In this document: in pieces, positions 22,513-33,375 of the stretch | Numbering within the stretch: the first letter of the stretch is position 1 | Layout of the letters: the number at the start of each line of letters is the position of its first letter | From: Blumeriella jaapii | Lineage: Eukaryota > Ascomycota > Leotiomycetes > Helotiales > Drepanopezizaceae | Reading direction: 5' to 3' | DNA length: 64,000 nucleotides | Assembly (NCBI GenBank): GCA_009599575.1 | Contig: VWND01000001.1 | Span: forward strand, 682,001-746,000 | Notes under the pieces: model-generated | Told to the model about the DNA's origin: nothing | The model's database searches: none | What the model saw: only the letters and a program-made list of their open reading frames with translations | Translations under genes and position numbers: made by a program

Positions 22513-23291
22513 TGCGAACAGCTTTAGCTCAAGGACAGAGAGCGTAACAGGCTCAGAATAGGACACAACGATGACTGTTTGATATCAGTGGCTTTTCAGT
22601 GAGGTCTTGGTCGTCTTGTATCGCACCTTGTGATTGTGTTGGTGGTATCTGAGGAGGCTGTGCGTGCGCTGAGTTGAGACCTCCGATGCCAAAAATATTG
22701 TGTTTGAGGGTGTCTGTCTGGGTTGTCAATAGTCTTGGGTCTGGAAGAGCCTGTGGTACGTAGCCTAGCGCCCCACGTGACAAAGATTCTGGTTTAGGCA
22801 GGCTTTAGCATCAAAACTTGTTCTTGCCTAGTTGGTTGTAAGTCGACAGACCGGCCTCGCTCTCGGCTTGATCATGTGACTCGAAGGATGGATTTTACAC
22901 CAGAACGCAAAAAGATCGAGAGGCTAGGATGATCGACTTTCCGAATGGGTAGGTTGGGTCAGTTCAAGGATTGATCTCAGGTGAAGCGTTGAAACCGTAG
23001 AATTATGCGACTCAAACCAACACGGTATCATGGGTTAAAGTTCTTAATAAGTAACCCAACAACCTAGTAGCACATTGTCTATACTTAAACCTAGGTTTGC
23101 TTTGGTAGTAAGAAGCGTAGGAAACGGTCCGTTGGATTAGGCGCCAACTGGAAGATCCTAGAGCTGTGACTCGAAGTCTGTGAGACCGAGTCCAGTTCAT
23201 TCAGCTTGGATCTCTTTAAGTCGTATTAGGCATGTACACGTCTATAAATCGAGAATCGTCTGATAGGTGGAAACTTTGAAAGGGACATCTG
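22513..23291. other. Intergenic region between divergent genes
   Basis: Promoters for the repeat-bearing membrane protein (minus) and the disordered protein (plus). It includes CACGTGAC near 22773 and CATGTGAC near 22873. No gene is seen. Confidence 0.5.
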
Positions 23292-24315
23292 ATGGAAGCT
23301 TCGCTTCGCTACCCAAATAACAACAACACTCGATTTCAAGGTCGAGCGTCTCCGCCCCCCCATTCCTGGACAGCCCCTCGTGAGTACCAATCACAATTTC
23401 AATTATATAGCTAACAAATGGGACATCTTTTTAGACCGCAAAGATGGACCTCATGGTCGACTTCCTGCAGACCCAAGAGATCAGCTTCAGCGCCATAATC
23501 AAGCATTTGAAGAACCTCCCCCCATCTCAAGTTAAGATCGCCATCAACCAACACCACGCTCGCATGCTCGCTATAGCAACTTCCCAATACTCCCTCACTC
23601 CTACCTCCAAGAACACTCCCGGGTCCACCAAAAACGCGCTCACCAAGACTCTTCTTCTGACAATAGCTCCAAAGGTCCTTTGCGAACCTCCATTGGTGGC
23701 TCGGCTTCAGATTTTGCTGCTACGAAGCGTCGAGTTCCCCCTTCCGCTTCTACTCCGACTCCACGCAAAAGATCAAAGGCGAAAAAGACCCCCACTCTGG
23801 ATAAGTCAGGTGGTGCTCGAGAGCCTGACATGTACGGGGGTATCAGAGACCGAATGCAACCCACTGGTGAAAACAATCTCTTCCATGGCTCAGCATTCAC
23901 TACCTCTCCCAGCGGCCTCAAGACGTTGATCCTGATCAGCGATACTGAAACCGAAGAGTCGTCTTACAAGGAGGATACCAGCTCCAATGACTTGGAAGGT
24001 AGAGATGTGTGGGATCATCGGAAGGAGTTTGACGATGCTTACGATGAGCCCGAGGCACCTAAGATTGGTCGGAAGAGCCCATGGGCATCCAAGAGAGGCG
24101 GTGAATCGGCCAGCGCCGGCCCCGCATCAAAAAGAAAGGACCAAGAGAAGGGTGCGGGTGATGGCAAGCCGAATAAGAAGAAGGTTGAGGGAGCCAGAGG
24201 AGCGAGTAAGCCTGGTGAGATCAGCGCTACGCAGCGGGGAGAGAGCAGCCGGGCAGCGAGCGGCCGCTTGTACCAGGCAACGGTTGAGTCGGAAGATGAG
24301 GAGAAGAAGGACTAG
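23292..24315 (+). CDS. Disordered, charged hypothetical protein (three exons)
   Basis: The long 3' frame (to TAG at 24313-24315) has no ATG near its beginning. I joined it to upstream exons: 23292-23379 (MEASLRYPNNNNTRFQGR), 23435-23530, then a third exon from 23648 (or 23612) to 24315. The first intron has GTGAGT and TTTTTAG; the second donor is GTTAAG. Phases agree (283 or 295 aa). The protein is rich in Ser, Lys, Pro and acidic residues, with nuclear-localisation-like clusters (TPRKRSKAKK, KPNKKK) and an acidic Ser-rich patch (ISDTETEESSYKEDTSS). It is probably nuclear and intrinsically disordered. I see no domain. A 161-aa ORF from ATG 23444 is a different frame and I judge it a shadow. 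Confidence 0.6.
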
Positions 24316-24773
24316 CAGATCGTGTTCAAAAATCTTCCGAAGGCGACATCTGGTTTCCAGAGTCTGGAAATATCAGGCCTTGTGGTAACTTTCAGCATAG
24401 AGCTAGGAAGTGGTAAGCCAACAGTGCGTAAGCCAGCTTTTTTGGCTGGAGTTATGAGCGCAGCCACCTGGTGTTGGAAATGACAGAAAATCACAGGAAG
24501 GAAAACGCTTTGTTGATAAACTAAGATGAATTCTCAGAGCATCAGACCCCTCTCCAAACTTGGTAATTTCCGCTCGCCCATTTTCTCTTTGGGAAAGCAA
24601 GTTAAACTCAAGTGGAATCGTTTTCCTCTGTAATGGATGAAAATTTTACCTAATAGGGTTACCTACAGACCGATCGTGGGTGACACTAAGACACGTAAGT
24701 CATCGAAGGACAAAAAGCTTGCTTCATGCCTTTGAAAACACGCCAAAATAGGTAAGCGCAATCTCAAGACATC
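24316..24773. other. Convergent intergenic region
   Basis: Space between two converging 3' ends. No feature is seen. Confidence 0.55.
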
Positions 24774-25916
24774 CTATAGATTTGCTGCCTTTCCCTGTGT
24801 GCCATCCAGTCCCTCCAGGAAACTCAATACCCTCTTCGTCAACCCTTTAACAACCTCATCCGGGCAACCCGCAAGATTATGCGTCGCACCCTCCAGCACC
24901 CCGGAGTTGATTTCATCCACGCTCCCTTCGCCCTTCCTCGCAACCTCCACCCACCGCTTGATCAAAGCCTCCTTGTCAATTTCTTTCGACACATACTCAT
25001 CACTCCCGCTATGTATAATACAGAGCGGGCATCCTTTGGGCAGCGCGCCAAACGTCTGCATCAGCTGGCCTTCACTCAGATCGTCGCTAAAGAAATCGTC
25101 ATCCCCATCACGATGAGGGCTCGCAAGCGACAGCCACCGCTTCGCCGACACGGGCGCCCTGCCTAAGAAGCTCTTCATGCTGTACGATGGCATAACTTCG
25201 TCGCCGTCGCCGATATCCACCATGCCTTGCGCGATGGCGCAGCTGCCCACGTAGAGCGAGGGCTCGAGCCCGGCGACGATGGCTTGGCGGTCGCTGACGG
25301 GGCCCTGCAGGATGCCGCCGTCGATTTTGGCTCGGAACTGGTGACCCATGCCGGTAAGGTACTCCATCACGTCTTGGCATCCGGTGGAGTGGCCCAGTAG
25401 GACTACCTTGCCGGTCTTGAGGCCGCGAAAGTAGGCGACGCATTTGGAGAGCTCGGATGCATCCCGTTGGATGGACGAGGTGCCCCAACCGGAGTAGGAG
25501 GATGAGAGGTGGACTTGTGCGAGGGTCCAGGTTTCTGGGAGAGATGCCGCAATGGGAATCGTGTATGGAACCGTGAGGAGACCGTCAGAGAGGCCGCCGA
25601 TAAAGAGAATGATGTTTTGTGGGGGGGTTGAAGGGGTGGTGGGTGTATGCTCGAAAGCTGTGAGTTTGGAAGTCTAGAAATGAGTCAGAATAGTGGTATC
25701 TACATAGCGCAATCTTTGAGAAAAGGCAACAACGGGATGCGGTGAGCGACGAAAAGCATGTTTGGTGAAGAACGGCCGTAGCACAGACATACAAACCAAC
25801 CAGGCCGAACGGAGTAATGCTCAGATAAAACGCCCAGGAAAGGTTTGAAATCTGATAGAACCCAGACAGCAAAGACTAACGTATTTATGGAGTAATCCCC
25901 TCTGTGGAGTCGTCAT
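24774..25916 (-). CDS. DUF1749 alpha/beta hydrolase (SidJ-like)
   Basis: Exons 25881-25916 (MTTPQRGLLHKY) and 24774-25673 join in phase 0 to give 311 aa. Landmarks are QNIILFIGGLSDGLLTVPY (oxyanion-side loop), SSYSGWGTSSIQRDASEL, the nucleophile elbow VVLLGHSTGCQDVMEY (Ser in GHSTG), SGSDEYV (acid) and GATHNLAG (His). DUF1749 includes Aspergillus fumigatus SidJ, which hydrolyses fusarinine C to release iron from an intracellular siderophore, and other uncharacterised esterases. No siderophore biosynthesis genes are nearby, so the substrate is uncertain. The gene is divergent from mL40, with 351 bp between starts. Confidence 0.85.
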
Positions 25917-26267
25917 ATTGACGACGGCGGTGAGTTATCCGAAGGAAGAAGGCACGCAGCAATACGAGAGCCAACACGTTTTTCAGGTGCCCCAAATTGG
26001 ATAGAGACGAAGAACTTTGGCTTGGCTTGTCAAGAGAGAAAAGAAAATGTATGAAACCGCTCTGAACACATGCGTGGATATTGTAGCAAAGAAGAAGTAC
26101 CTTGAGTTATGGAAACGACGTCGGGCGGCCGTACAGTTATTCCGTTTCGTTAACCGAATCATGTGACGTGAACTAAATTTCGTGAAATTTCGCCAGCCTC
26201 GACCATGAAACTCAAGGTCGCGATCCCATCCACCTCCCAACCCTGAACCCCCTCACGAACCTCCAAA
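25917..26267. promoter_or_regulatory. Shared promoter region of DUF1749 gene and mL40
   Basis: 351 bp between divergent starts. Contains ATCATGTGACGTGAAC near 26158 and AAATTTCGTGAAATTTCG, a direct repeat of AAATTTCG. Both genes probably use it. Confidence 0.5.
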
Positions 26268-26972
26268 ATGCCGCCCATCCACGGCCCCGTCCGCTCCATG
26301 ATGAGCCCCCTCCTACAATCTCTCCGCAGCCTCTCAATGGCCCATCCACCGCCCTCCTCTCTCACCAAGATGGCCTCTCCCAGCAGGGCATTCTCCACCA
26401 CGTCCCCCCTCGGCGCCCGCAAAGACGACAAGAAGAATAAGATCGACACCCGCATCACGCTGATCCGGTATCACATGCAGCACCAGCTCACGCCGCGACC
26501 GCTGCGCCTTTCCCGGCTGCGCGCGCTGCGGCACTGGACCATCCACCGGGCGTGGATGATCCTGCGGAGGCAGAAGGCCGAAAGAGGAGGCCGAGTTGAT
26601 GAGGTTCGTTTGCTTCCCATAGTGCTTCTCGCCCATCTTCCATCTCTTATTTTTTCAGTTGCGTGGCTGGCTAGCTGGTTTTCGCTCCTTGGGGTGGGGT
26701 GGATTGACCCATGCGATGATCGGGGTCCTGGGAACATGAGTGAGTTGCTGGCTGATGATTTGTTACGAGATAGGATGCATCAGAGTATTTATAATGCCTG
26801 CGAGACGCTACGCACGATGGACCCACCGGGTCCGAAGGACTCGGGGAGGCTGTATCGCATCGCGATGGAGAAGAAGGGGATTTTCAAGGCGGGCGGCGTG
26901 CCGATTGAGTATGCGCGGTATCAAACGGATACGCCAGGGAAGGAGCCGTGGGATCATGGGTGGACGCGGTAG
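26268..26972 (+). CDS. MRPL28: Mitochondrial large-subunit ribosomal protein mL40
   Basis: Component of the 54S mitoribosomal subunit. The N terminus is rich in Arg, Ser and Met (MPPIHGPVRSMMSPLLQSLR) and fits a mitochondrial presequence, ending near FSTTSPLGARKDDKK. The core reads RITLIRYHMQHQLTPRPLRL, then SRLRALRHWTIHRAWMILRR, and the C terminus SGRLYRIAMEKKGIF with GVPIEYARYQTDTPGKEPW, all typical of the Mrpl28/mL40 family. The frame is open throughout, but the stretch after GRVDE (GTTCGT at 26604) up to about 26744 looks intronic: hydrophobic, unlike the family, and a multiple of three. The acceptor choice (GAG before TTGCTG) is uncertain. Confidence 0.88.
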   Translation: MPPIHGPVRSMMSPLLQSLRSLSMAHPPPSSLTKMASPSRAFSTTSPLGARKDDKKNKIDTRITLIRYHMQHQLTPRPLRLSRLRALRHWTIHRAWMILRRQKAERGGRVDEVRLLPIVLLAHLPSLIFSVAWLASWFSLLGVGWIDPCDDRGPGNMSELLADDLLRDRMHQSIYNACETLRTMDPPGPKDSGRLYRIAMEKKGIFKAGGVPIEYARYQTDTPGKEPWDHGWTR

Positions 26973-27648
26973 AGGGCAGGATTGTCAGGCGAGGGAAGAC
27001 GAGGAGTGAGCAAGGAGTTCATGAGGTCGAAGGGGCATTGCAGGCACATTTGCGGCGGCCACACTTGTATGATGATGGTTGAAGTGGCCATGTGAGCCAG
27101 GAAAGTGTAAAATGTCAATACAGGCGATCGAGATGCGACAGGGGAACAGAACTGTGCCGGGAGCGGTAAGCATGTTCAATGTGCTTTCTTGTAATCTATG
27201 TACAAAGTCCGCCATTAGACCAAGCAGTCAAAGCTACTACGCAAGCCATGCCACAATGCAAGAAGCAACGAGTTTTCCGCTTTTAGGGAGAACCCTTACG
27301 CAGGCTGGGTATGTAATCGAAATAGCTGGATAGGAACCAGATAAACACAGTTCAAAGGAGTGTGTGACCAAGTCGTGATCAGTCACTCACACTCAAGCTT
27401 GCAACAGAGCCCGGTCAAAATTTGTCGTCAAATATAACACAGCAAATGGAAGAGCTCGTAACTTTTGTTTTTGCAGCTACTCCTGCTGCCATTGTACCTC
27501 TCGGAGTTGAGGTGTGTCGGAACAGGCATCGTCGTTGAAGCGAAACCATATTATTCGTCCATTATTAGGTGTAAGTCGAAATGTGGTTGCACATCCGTTG
27601 GGTGTTCTGCCGTCCATGATCATTCGTCCGCCGTTCCCGGGCCCTCCT
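26973..27648. other. Convergent intergenic region
   Basis: Between mL40 and RHO2 3' ends. I see no gene. Confidence 0.55.
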
Positions 27649-28610
27649 TTATAATAGGACACAACATCCACCACCCTCCCCCTTCTCGAAAGAGAGTAAT
27701 GCTGCTCGTGTTGCGGCCTCGAATACATCGTCGACCCCCTCTCCTGTGAGTGAAGAACATTCCAGATATTTTCGGGCCCCGATGTCGTGTGCGATATCCG
27801 TAGCTTCTCGATTCGAGACGAATTGTTGAGATTTTTTCCTCATCTCCTCCATAGCGACCGGGTCTTCCCTCAAATCCTTCTTCAAACCTACCAGTATGAT
27901 TGGTATACCGGGACATCTCTCATTGGCCTCCTCAACCCACTACCGTGGTGTTAGCATGTGCTAGAAAACATGATCGCAATGATTCCCACCTTGTGCTTGA
28001 CGTTATCTAAAGAGTCGGGTGTATCAATTGAGAATCCAATCAAGATGACGTGGGCTTTTGAATACGCTAGAGGTCGTAGTCGCTCGTAGTCTTCTTGTCC
28101 TGCCGTATCCCATAGTGCCAATTGCACACTCTTCCCGTCCACCCTACAATCTGTCACGTAGTTCTCGAACACCGTGGGGACCTGGATTGGTTAGTAGAGG
28201 TCGGAAGATTCGATGCGGTCGTTCAAGCTCACGTAATGCTAGGGATGAACGTTAGCATGTACTTGGGCAAGTATGTGACCAAAACTTACTGTCGGGAAAT
28301 AGCCCAGAGTGAAAACACTCAGCAGCGAGGTCTTTCCACAAGCACCATCACCGATGATGACGAGTTTCCTACAGACAATGCTTGTCAGCAAAGATCTCCC
28401 GTCAAATTGTATGCAACACCCCCATCTGCTTGTACCCAGCTACTGCTTAAGCCGAGAATCCCCCCATTGTGTTTCGCATGCTTCACCCCGAGCCCAATAC
28501 ATGTCCTGGATGGTGACCGCAGATTCGAATTCCGCAAGGCTGTCTTATCCGACTTCAGTCAGGGGACGGCCACGTACCTTCGCACGACATTCTGATTGTT
28601 GTTGTGCCAT
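27649..28610 (-). CDS. RHO2: Rho-family small GTPase Rho2, apparent 1-nt frameshift in exon 1
   Basis: Exons on the minus strand: 28578-28610, 28290-28368, a 6-nt micro-exon 28233-28238, 27990-28181 and 27649-27939. Visible motifs: P-loop GDGACGKTS, switch [11 protein letters not shown], switch [28 protein letters not shown] (TKxD-like) and ECSSLTGEG, with the CAAX box CVLL (geranylgeranyl type) after Cys. The sequence fits filamentous-fungal Rho2, a plasma-membrane GTPase feeding cell-wall integrity signalling. The micro-exon supplies His-Tyr between FPT and VPTVF; without it the effector loop is two residues short. Exon 1 (start MAQQQ) ends in a frame that does not meet exon 2; one extra base around 28592-28596 would explain it, since the next frame reads QNVVRR into KLVIIGDG. 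Confidence 0.85.
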
Positions 28611-29730
28611 GGCGTTGATGCTGTTGAGGGTCGAAACAGGGGGGAGGACGCGGAGAGGATGAAGTATCCGAATTTCCTGTACCAGTGAAGGCAAGGTAGG
28701 AGGAGAAGAGATGTAAAATCCTCGTCTTTTTGGGGGAGATCTCGATAGGGTACTCCAGCTGAAATGAGACGAGCTCAGGGCGTTTGCAGGGCAAACTTAG
28801 ATAAGTAGCTGGCGATGAGTCGACGGCACGGAGGGGACAGGAGTGGGTGGGAAGCGGAGGCTTTGTTTCTGGAAGAGAGTAAGAAGGAAGGTGAGAATGG
28901 ATTTTATATTCCCGTTTCGGTGGCAGATGGAGGAGGCAGTTAAATAGTGGATGGATTTATTAATATCGCAGGCGGAAAGTCCACCACGGCCACGGCTGCG
29001 GCTGCACCACACTGGCTGAGTCGGAGGCCGGCTGGGCTCTAAACTTTCCTTGGTTAGAGACGCGATGGCGATCACCGTGATGCGGAGTTGGACAATGCGG
29101 TCAGAGAAGCGGAAGAGAGTTTGGGAACCCAAGTAGGACGAAGGAGAATAGAAACTGAGGCGATTCCGAGATTGATCTTAAGGCATAGGAAAGGGATGAG
29201 TAAACACCGTCACTGGCGTGAGGAGCCCGCGGAATCGGATCAAAGTAATTGCGTTGAAGTCGGCTAATTACTATTTACAGTAAAAGGTGAGGCGGGTAAA
29301 CTGCAAGCTGCAATTACACGGCACGTGATATCGAAGCTAGCGTTGAACAACCGGCCAGGGAACGTCAACGAACCAAACCAGACCGCATTCTCCGTCGACA
29401 AACCACGCCTCGGCCCCAGCACAGATTCGAACCTGCAAACACGCCCGACCGGTCTGAATACCCTCGCTTTCCCGAACAACTCGGCACACTCTCGATCTGC
29501 GCTCCAGCCCCCACGAGCTCCCGGATACGGCGACGGAAGGACGAACACCTTGGCCTTGGTGGGGCAATACAAGAACCGCCGGAACCTTCGACCCCGTCAG
29601 CTGTGGAAGAATCCTCTTGCCCTTCAGATCTCACGGCCTTTTCAAGAGGCGCTTGTGCCGAGTCGGACACCTGTGTTGGAAGTAGCGGCCGTCATTCTAT
29701 AACCTTGCGTCCGCCCAACACCTCATCGGA
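28611..29730. other. Divergent promoter region of RHO2 and NST1
   Basis: About 1.1 kb between divergent starts. Contains a CACGTGATATC motif near 29322. Upstream open frames before the NST1 ATG have no recognisable content. No gene is supported. Confidence 0.55.
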
Positions 29731-32700
29731 ATGCCCGCGAACCAACGGCAAAAGACGGCCCAATCTCCCCCGTCGCCTTCGACCAAAGTCACCGCGAAGT
29801 ACACAAACAAGGATGGTTCGAAGTTCATAACGGTTCCCAAGAGCGCGAACATTTCCGATCCGTCAGAAACGCCACAAGCCATGGCCCAACCCACTGCCAC
29901 TTCAAACGGCCAAACGCCCACCTCTCCACCTCATACTAATGGTTCTGCGCCCGCCGTAAATCGGAAGAAGCAAAAGAGGCGAGAGAAGCAAGCTGCGAAG
30001 CTTGCGGCAGAGCAACCAACGGTTCCCAAGACAAACGGCGCAGCACCCAAGAGCACTCCGAAAGGGCAGATGCAAGATCTGCACCAGCGTTTCCGAGATG
30101 TTGTTCTGGACGAGCGATATGATGAGAACAGCCACTTTGATCCCGCGGAAGAGGACCCATATTACAGCGAGGAAGACGGGGATGCGTACTCTGGGTTATA
30201 TGGTCAAAATGATTCTGTTGCCAATGGATATGCACAACCGAAACACTCCGGGAAGGGATCTAAGAAGAAAAAGAAGGCCCAAGGATCACAGCCAGGTTCT
30301 CTGTCTCATCAAAATAACTCCAACGGTGCGCCTCAGTCTCAATTATCGCTCCCCTTATCCACGTTAGGTACAAACATGCCTCGGGGTCCTGGAATATCAA
30401 AGGAGAAGATTTGGAACACGTCGAACCAAGAAGAGCGGGAGCGAATAAAAGAATTCTGGCTATCTTTAGGCGAAGACGAGCGCAAGTCCCTTGTCAAGGT
30501 CGAAAAGGATGCGGTGTTGAAGAAAATGAAGGAACAACAAAAGCACTCTTGTAGCTGTACCGTGTGTGGTCGCAAACGCACAGCCATTGAAGAAGAGCTG
30601 GAAGTACTCTATGACGCATATTACGAAGAGCTAGAGCAATATGCAAACCACCAAGGAGATGGAGGACCTACGATGCCCCCACCTCGCCGTTTCGGCGCAA
30701 TCAGCGGTCTTCAACCCCCGCATCTTCTGCCTCCGACATTCAATGGCCAGCAACCATCGCGTGGTAGGATAGTGGAACATCCTGGTGATGACGAGGACGA
30801 TGAAGAGGGCGAGGATTACAGTGAGGATGATGGAGACGACGATGACTACAGCGACGAAGAGCCGGAGGAAATCCCGCGAAGCCACGCCCAAGACTTCTTC
30901 AACTTCGGAAACAGCCTTACTGTGCAAGGGGGAATTTTGACAGTAGCGGACGACTTGCTTAAAAACGACGGGAAAAAATTCATAGAAATGATGGAACAGC
31001 TTGCAGAACGTAGGATGGCACGAGAAGAAGACTCTAGAGAGGTTTTCACGAGTCCTAGCAATTACGGTCACTTACAAAATGGTGCCATGCATAATCACAA
31101 TCACCCGCATAACCACCCACCTCCGCCGGATGACGAGGAGTATGATGATGAGGATGAAGAAGACGAGGACTATGACAGCCAGGAAGAGGACTACGACGAC
31201 GAAGAAGTGGTATGTAATGCATCATAGTCACTGGGAGATTCTAACTCCAGGCAGGATACCATGACCGAAGAGCAGCGAATGGAGGAAGGACGCCGAATGT
31301 TCCAGATATTCGCAGCTCGGATGTTTGAGCAAAGAGTGCTGACAGCCTACAAAGACAAAGTCGCGAAAGAACGCCAGCAAAAACTTCTCGAAGAGCTCGA
31401 GGAGGAAAACCTAGCCGACAAGCAGAAAAAGGCCAAGAAAGCCAGGGATGCGCAAAAGAAAAAAGAAAAGGCAGCCCAGAAGAAGCAACTTCAGGCTGAG
31501 GAGAAGGCGAAGCGCGAGGCCGAAAAGGCGGCCGAGGAGGCCGCTGCCCGGGAGGCAAACGAGAAGAAACTCGAAGAGCAGCGCCTGAAGTCGGAGGAGA
31601 AGAGAAAAAAGAAAGAGGCCCAGCGCAAAGCAGAAGAAGAAGAGCGTGCTCGGGTTGAAGCAGAGAAGCAGCGATTACTTAAAGAAAAGCGTGACAAGGA
31701 ACGCAAGCAGCGTGAAGCTAATCAGGCTCAGAAGCTTCAAAGAGACAAGGAGGCAAAGGAGGCCAGAGAACGCGAAGCCAAGGAAAAGCTCGAGAAGCTT
31801 GAAAATGAGAAGCGTGAGAAGCGAGAGAAGCAGGAGAAGGCTGCCAAGGCGCAGTCTGAAAGAGAGGCGAAGGAAAAGCTCAAGCGTGAAGGAATCGCCG
31901 CTCAACAAGCTGCTGCACAAGCAGCTCTAGCAGCGACTCAAGCAAAGCGACCTCCGGTCCCCAAACCCGCGAATCTCCAACCCCACCCTGTAGCTTCACC
32001 ACATATCCCCGTCGCTACCCCAGCAATTACAAAAGCACCAACCCCTATGAAGCTCCGTACCACATCACAACAAGACTCTAATTCCTCTGTCCCTCGGACT
32101 CCTCAAACCGGCAGCGCTAGCAACAATGTTTCTCCAGTCCCATCTACCCCACTGCAAGATAGTCCTGGCCCAGTCGGACCCCCTGGCAAGAACCAAAATC
32201 CGCACCTCTACCACCCTCAAGCAGCATCGCCGATACATGCAGCTCTGAAGAGTCCTCCTGGAATACAACCCTTGCCTCCTTTTGGGGCTATGGGACCAAT
32301 GTTCAACCACCCAGCTATGCCAATCTTGAGTCCGGGATTCGGTGCCGGACGAATGCAACACGAGCCAATGTTTCCTAATCAACCTATGGGAGGCTTTCGA
32401 CCTTTGCCTGGTATGAATGGCATGCCTCTCCAGCCTGGACTTGGTATGCACGTCCCGCAAGGCAGAGGCTTCAATGTTCCCTATGGTCCTCCGGGATTCT
32501 CACAACAGGTTCCTAACGGTATGGGAGGTATCGGACAAGCTTTTGGGGCGCCTAAAGATGGACCTCCGCAGCAGTCTCATTCACGACATCACTCAGGCTC
32601 CTACGATGTTGGAGGTGCACAAGCTCAGCCTATTGGTCGGCCTGCCCCGATTGGCCGTCCCGGCAGCATTGTACATAATAACCATCGGCATGGAGACTCG

Positions 32701-33375
32701 GATAAGAACGATATGGAAGAGCTCAGCAATCATTTGGGAAGTAGTGCACTGCTGGATGATTCAGATGAGCCTCTGAATCCAGGTATAGGAGCAAGAAGAT
32801 CGAGTGCTGCTCCTGGTGGCGTCGGCCGACAACAATTTGGTTCACCCTTTAGCAATTCCCCATACGGAATACCAATGAGCAACTACAACTCCTGGGGTGG
32901 CAGTAACCCCTTCGCGCCATCCTCCTTGCCTGGGTCAAACTATACAGGAGGTGGCTGGGGCTCTTCCACAAATAGTTCCTTTGGGGTTCTTGGTGCTGCT
33001 CTGCCGCTACGATCGTCACATTCTCGTCCCATCACCGTTCGACTCCTGCTCACTCAAGCTTGCAAGAATCTGGACGGCACCTCGCCTGATGGCTTTATCG
33101 ACGTCAAACTCGTGAAGAAGGAGGTCGACAGTATCAATCAAAGTGATGACCCTGTCACCGAAAGCGAGCTGCTTGATATCTGTGAGACAGAAGGCAATGC
33201 GGTGAACGGTGGAGGATCCTTCGATGTTCGTGGAGACGGACCGACTCGTTCAATCCGCTATCAAATAGATGCACCGCCGCCTCATAGACCCTTGGGTGCT
33301 CCCGGCGAAATCGGCAGTCCCATTATGGCCAACAATAGCATCTCGCGCTTTCCTGCCCCTCCCCCCGGCTTCTAG
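29731..33375 (+). CDS. NST1: Stress response protein Nst1
   Basis: Exons 29731-31209 and 31255-33375 join in phase 0 (DDEEV|DTMTEEQ) to give 1199 aa, the usual length for filamentous-fungal Nst1. Landmarks: a Pro/Ser/Thr-rich N terminus, [20 protein letters not shown], the [19 protein letters not shown] block, a Cys pair cluster [12 protein letters not shown], acidic runs, then [20 protein letters not shown] and [21 protein letters not shown] ~200-residue, highly charged KE/R-rich coiled coil (about 510-690) follows, then a Pro/Gly/Asn-rich low-complexity region, ending PAPPPGF. In yeast Nst1 is linked to salt tolerance through interaction with splicing factor Msl1. It may be a P-body or condensate protein. 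Confidence 0.93.

Noticed and set aside
23444..23929. 161-aa ORF starting MDLMVDFLQ
   Set aside because: It is out of frame with the longer downstream coding frame, and the upstream exon starting at 23292 joins that frame with consistent splice phases.
24774..26972. Siderophore gene cluster suggested by the SidJ-like hydrolase
   Set aside because: Neighbours are a mitoribosomal protein and a disordered protein; no NRPS, transporter or acetyltransferase is present.
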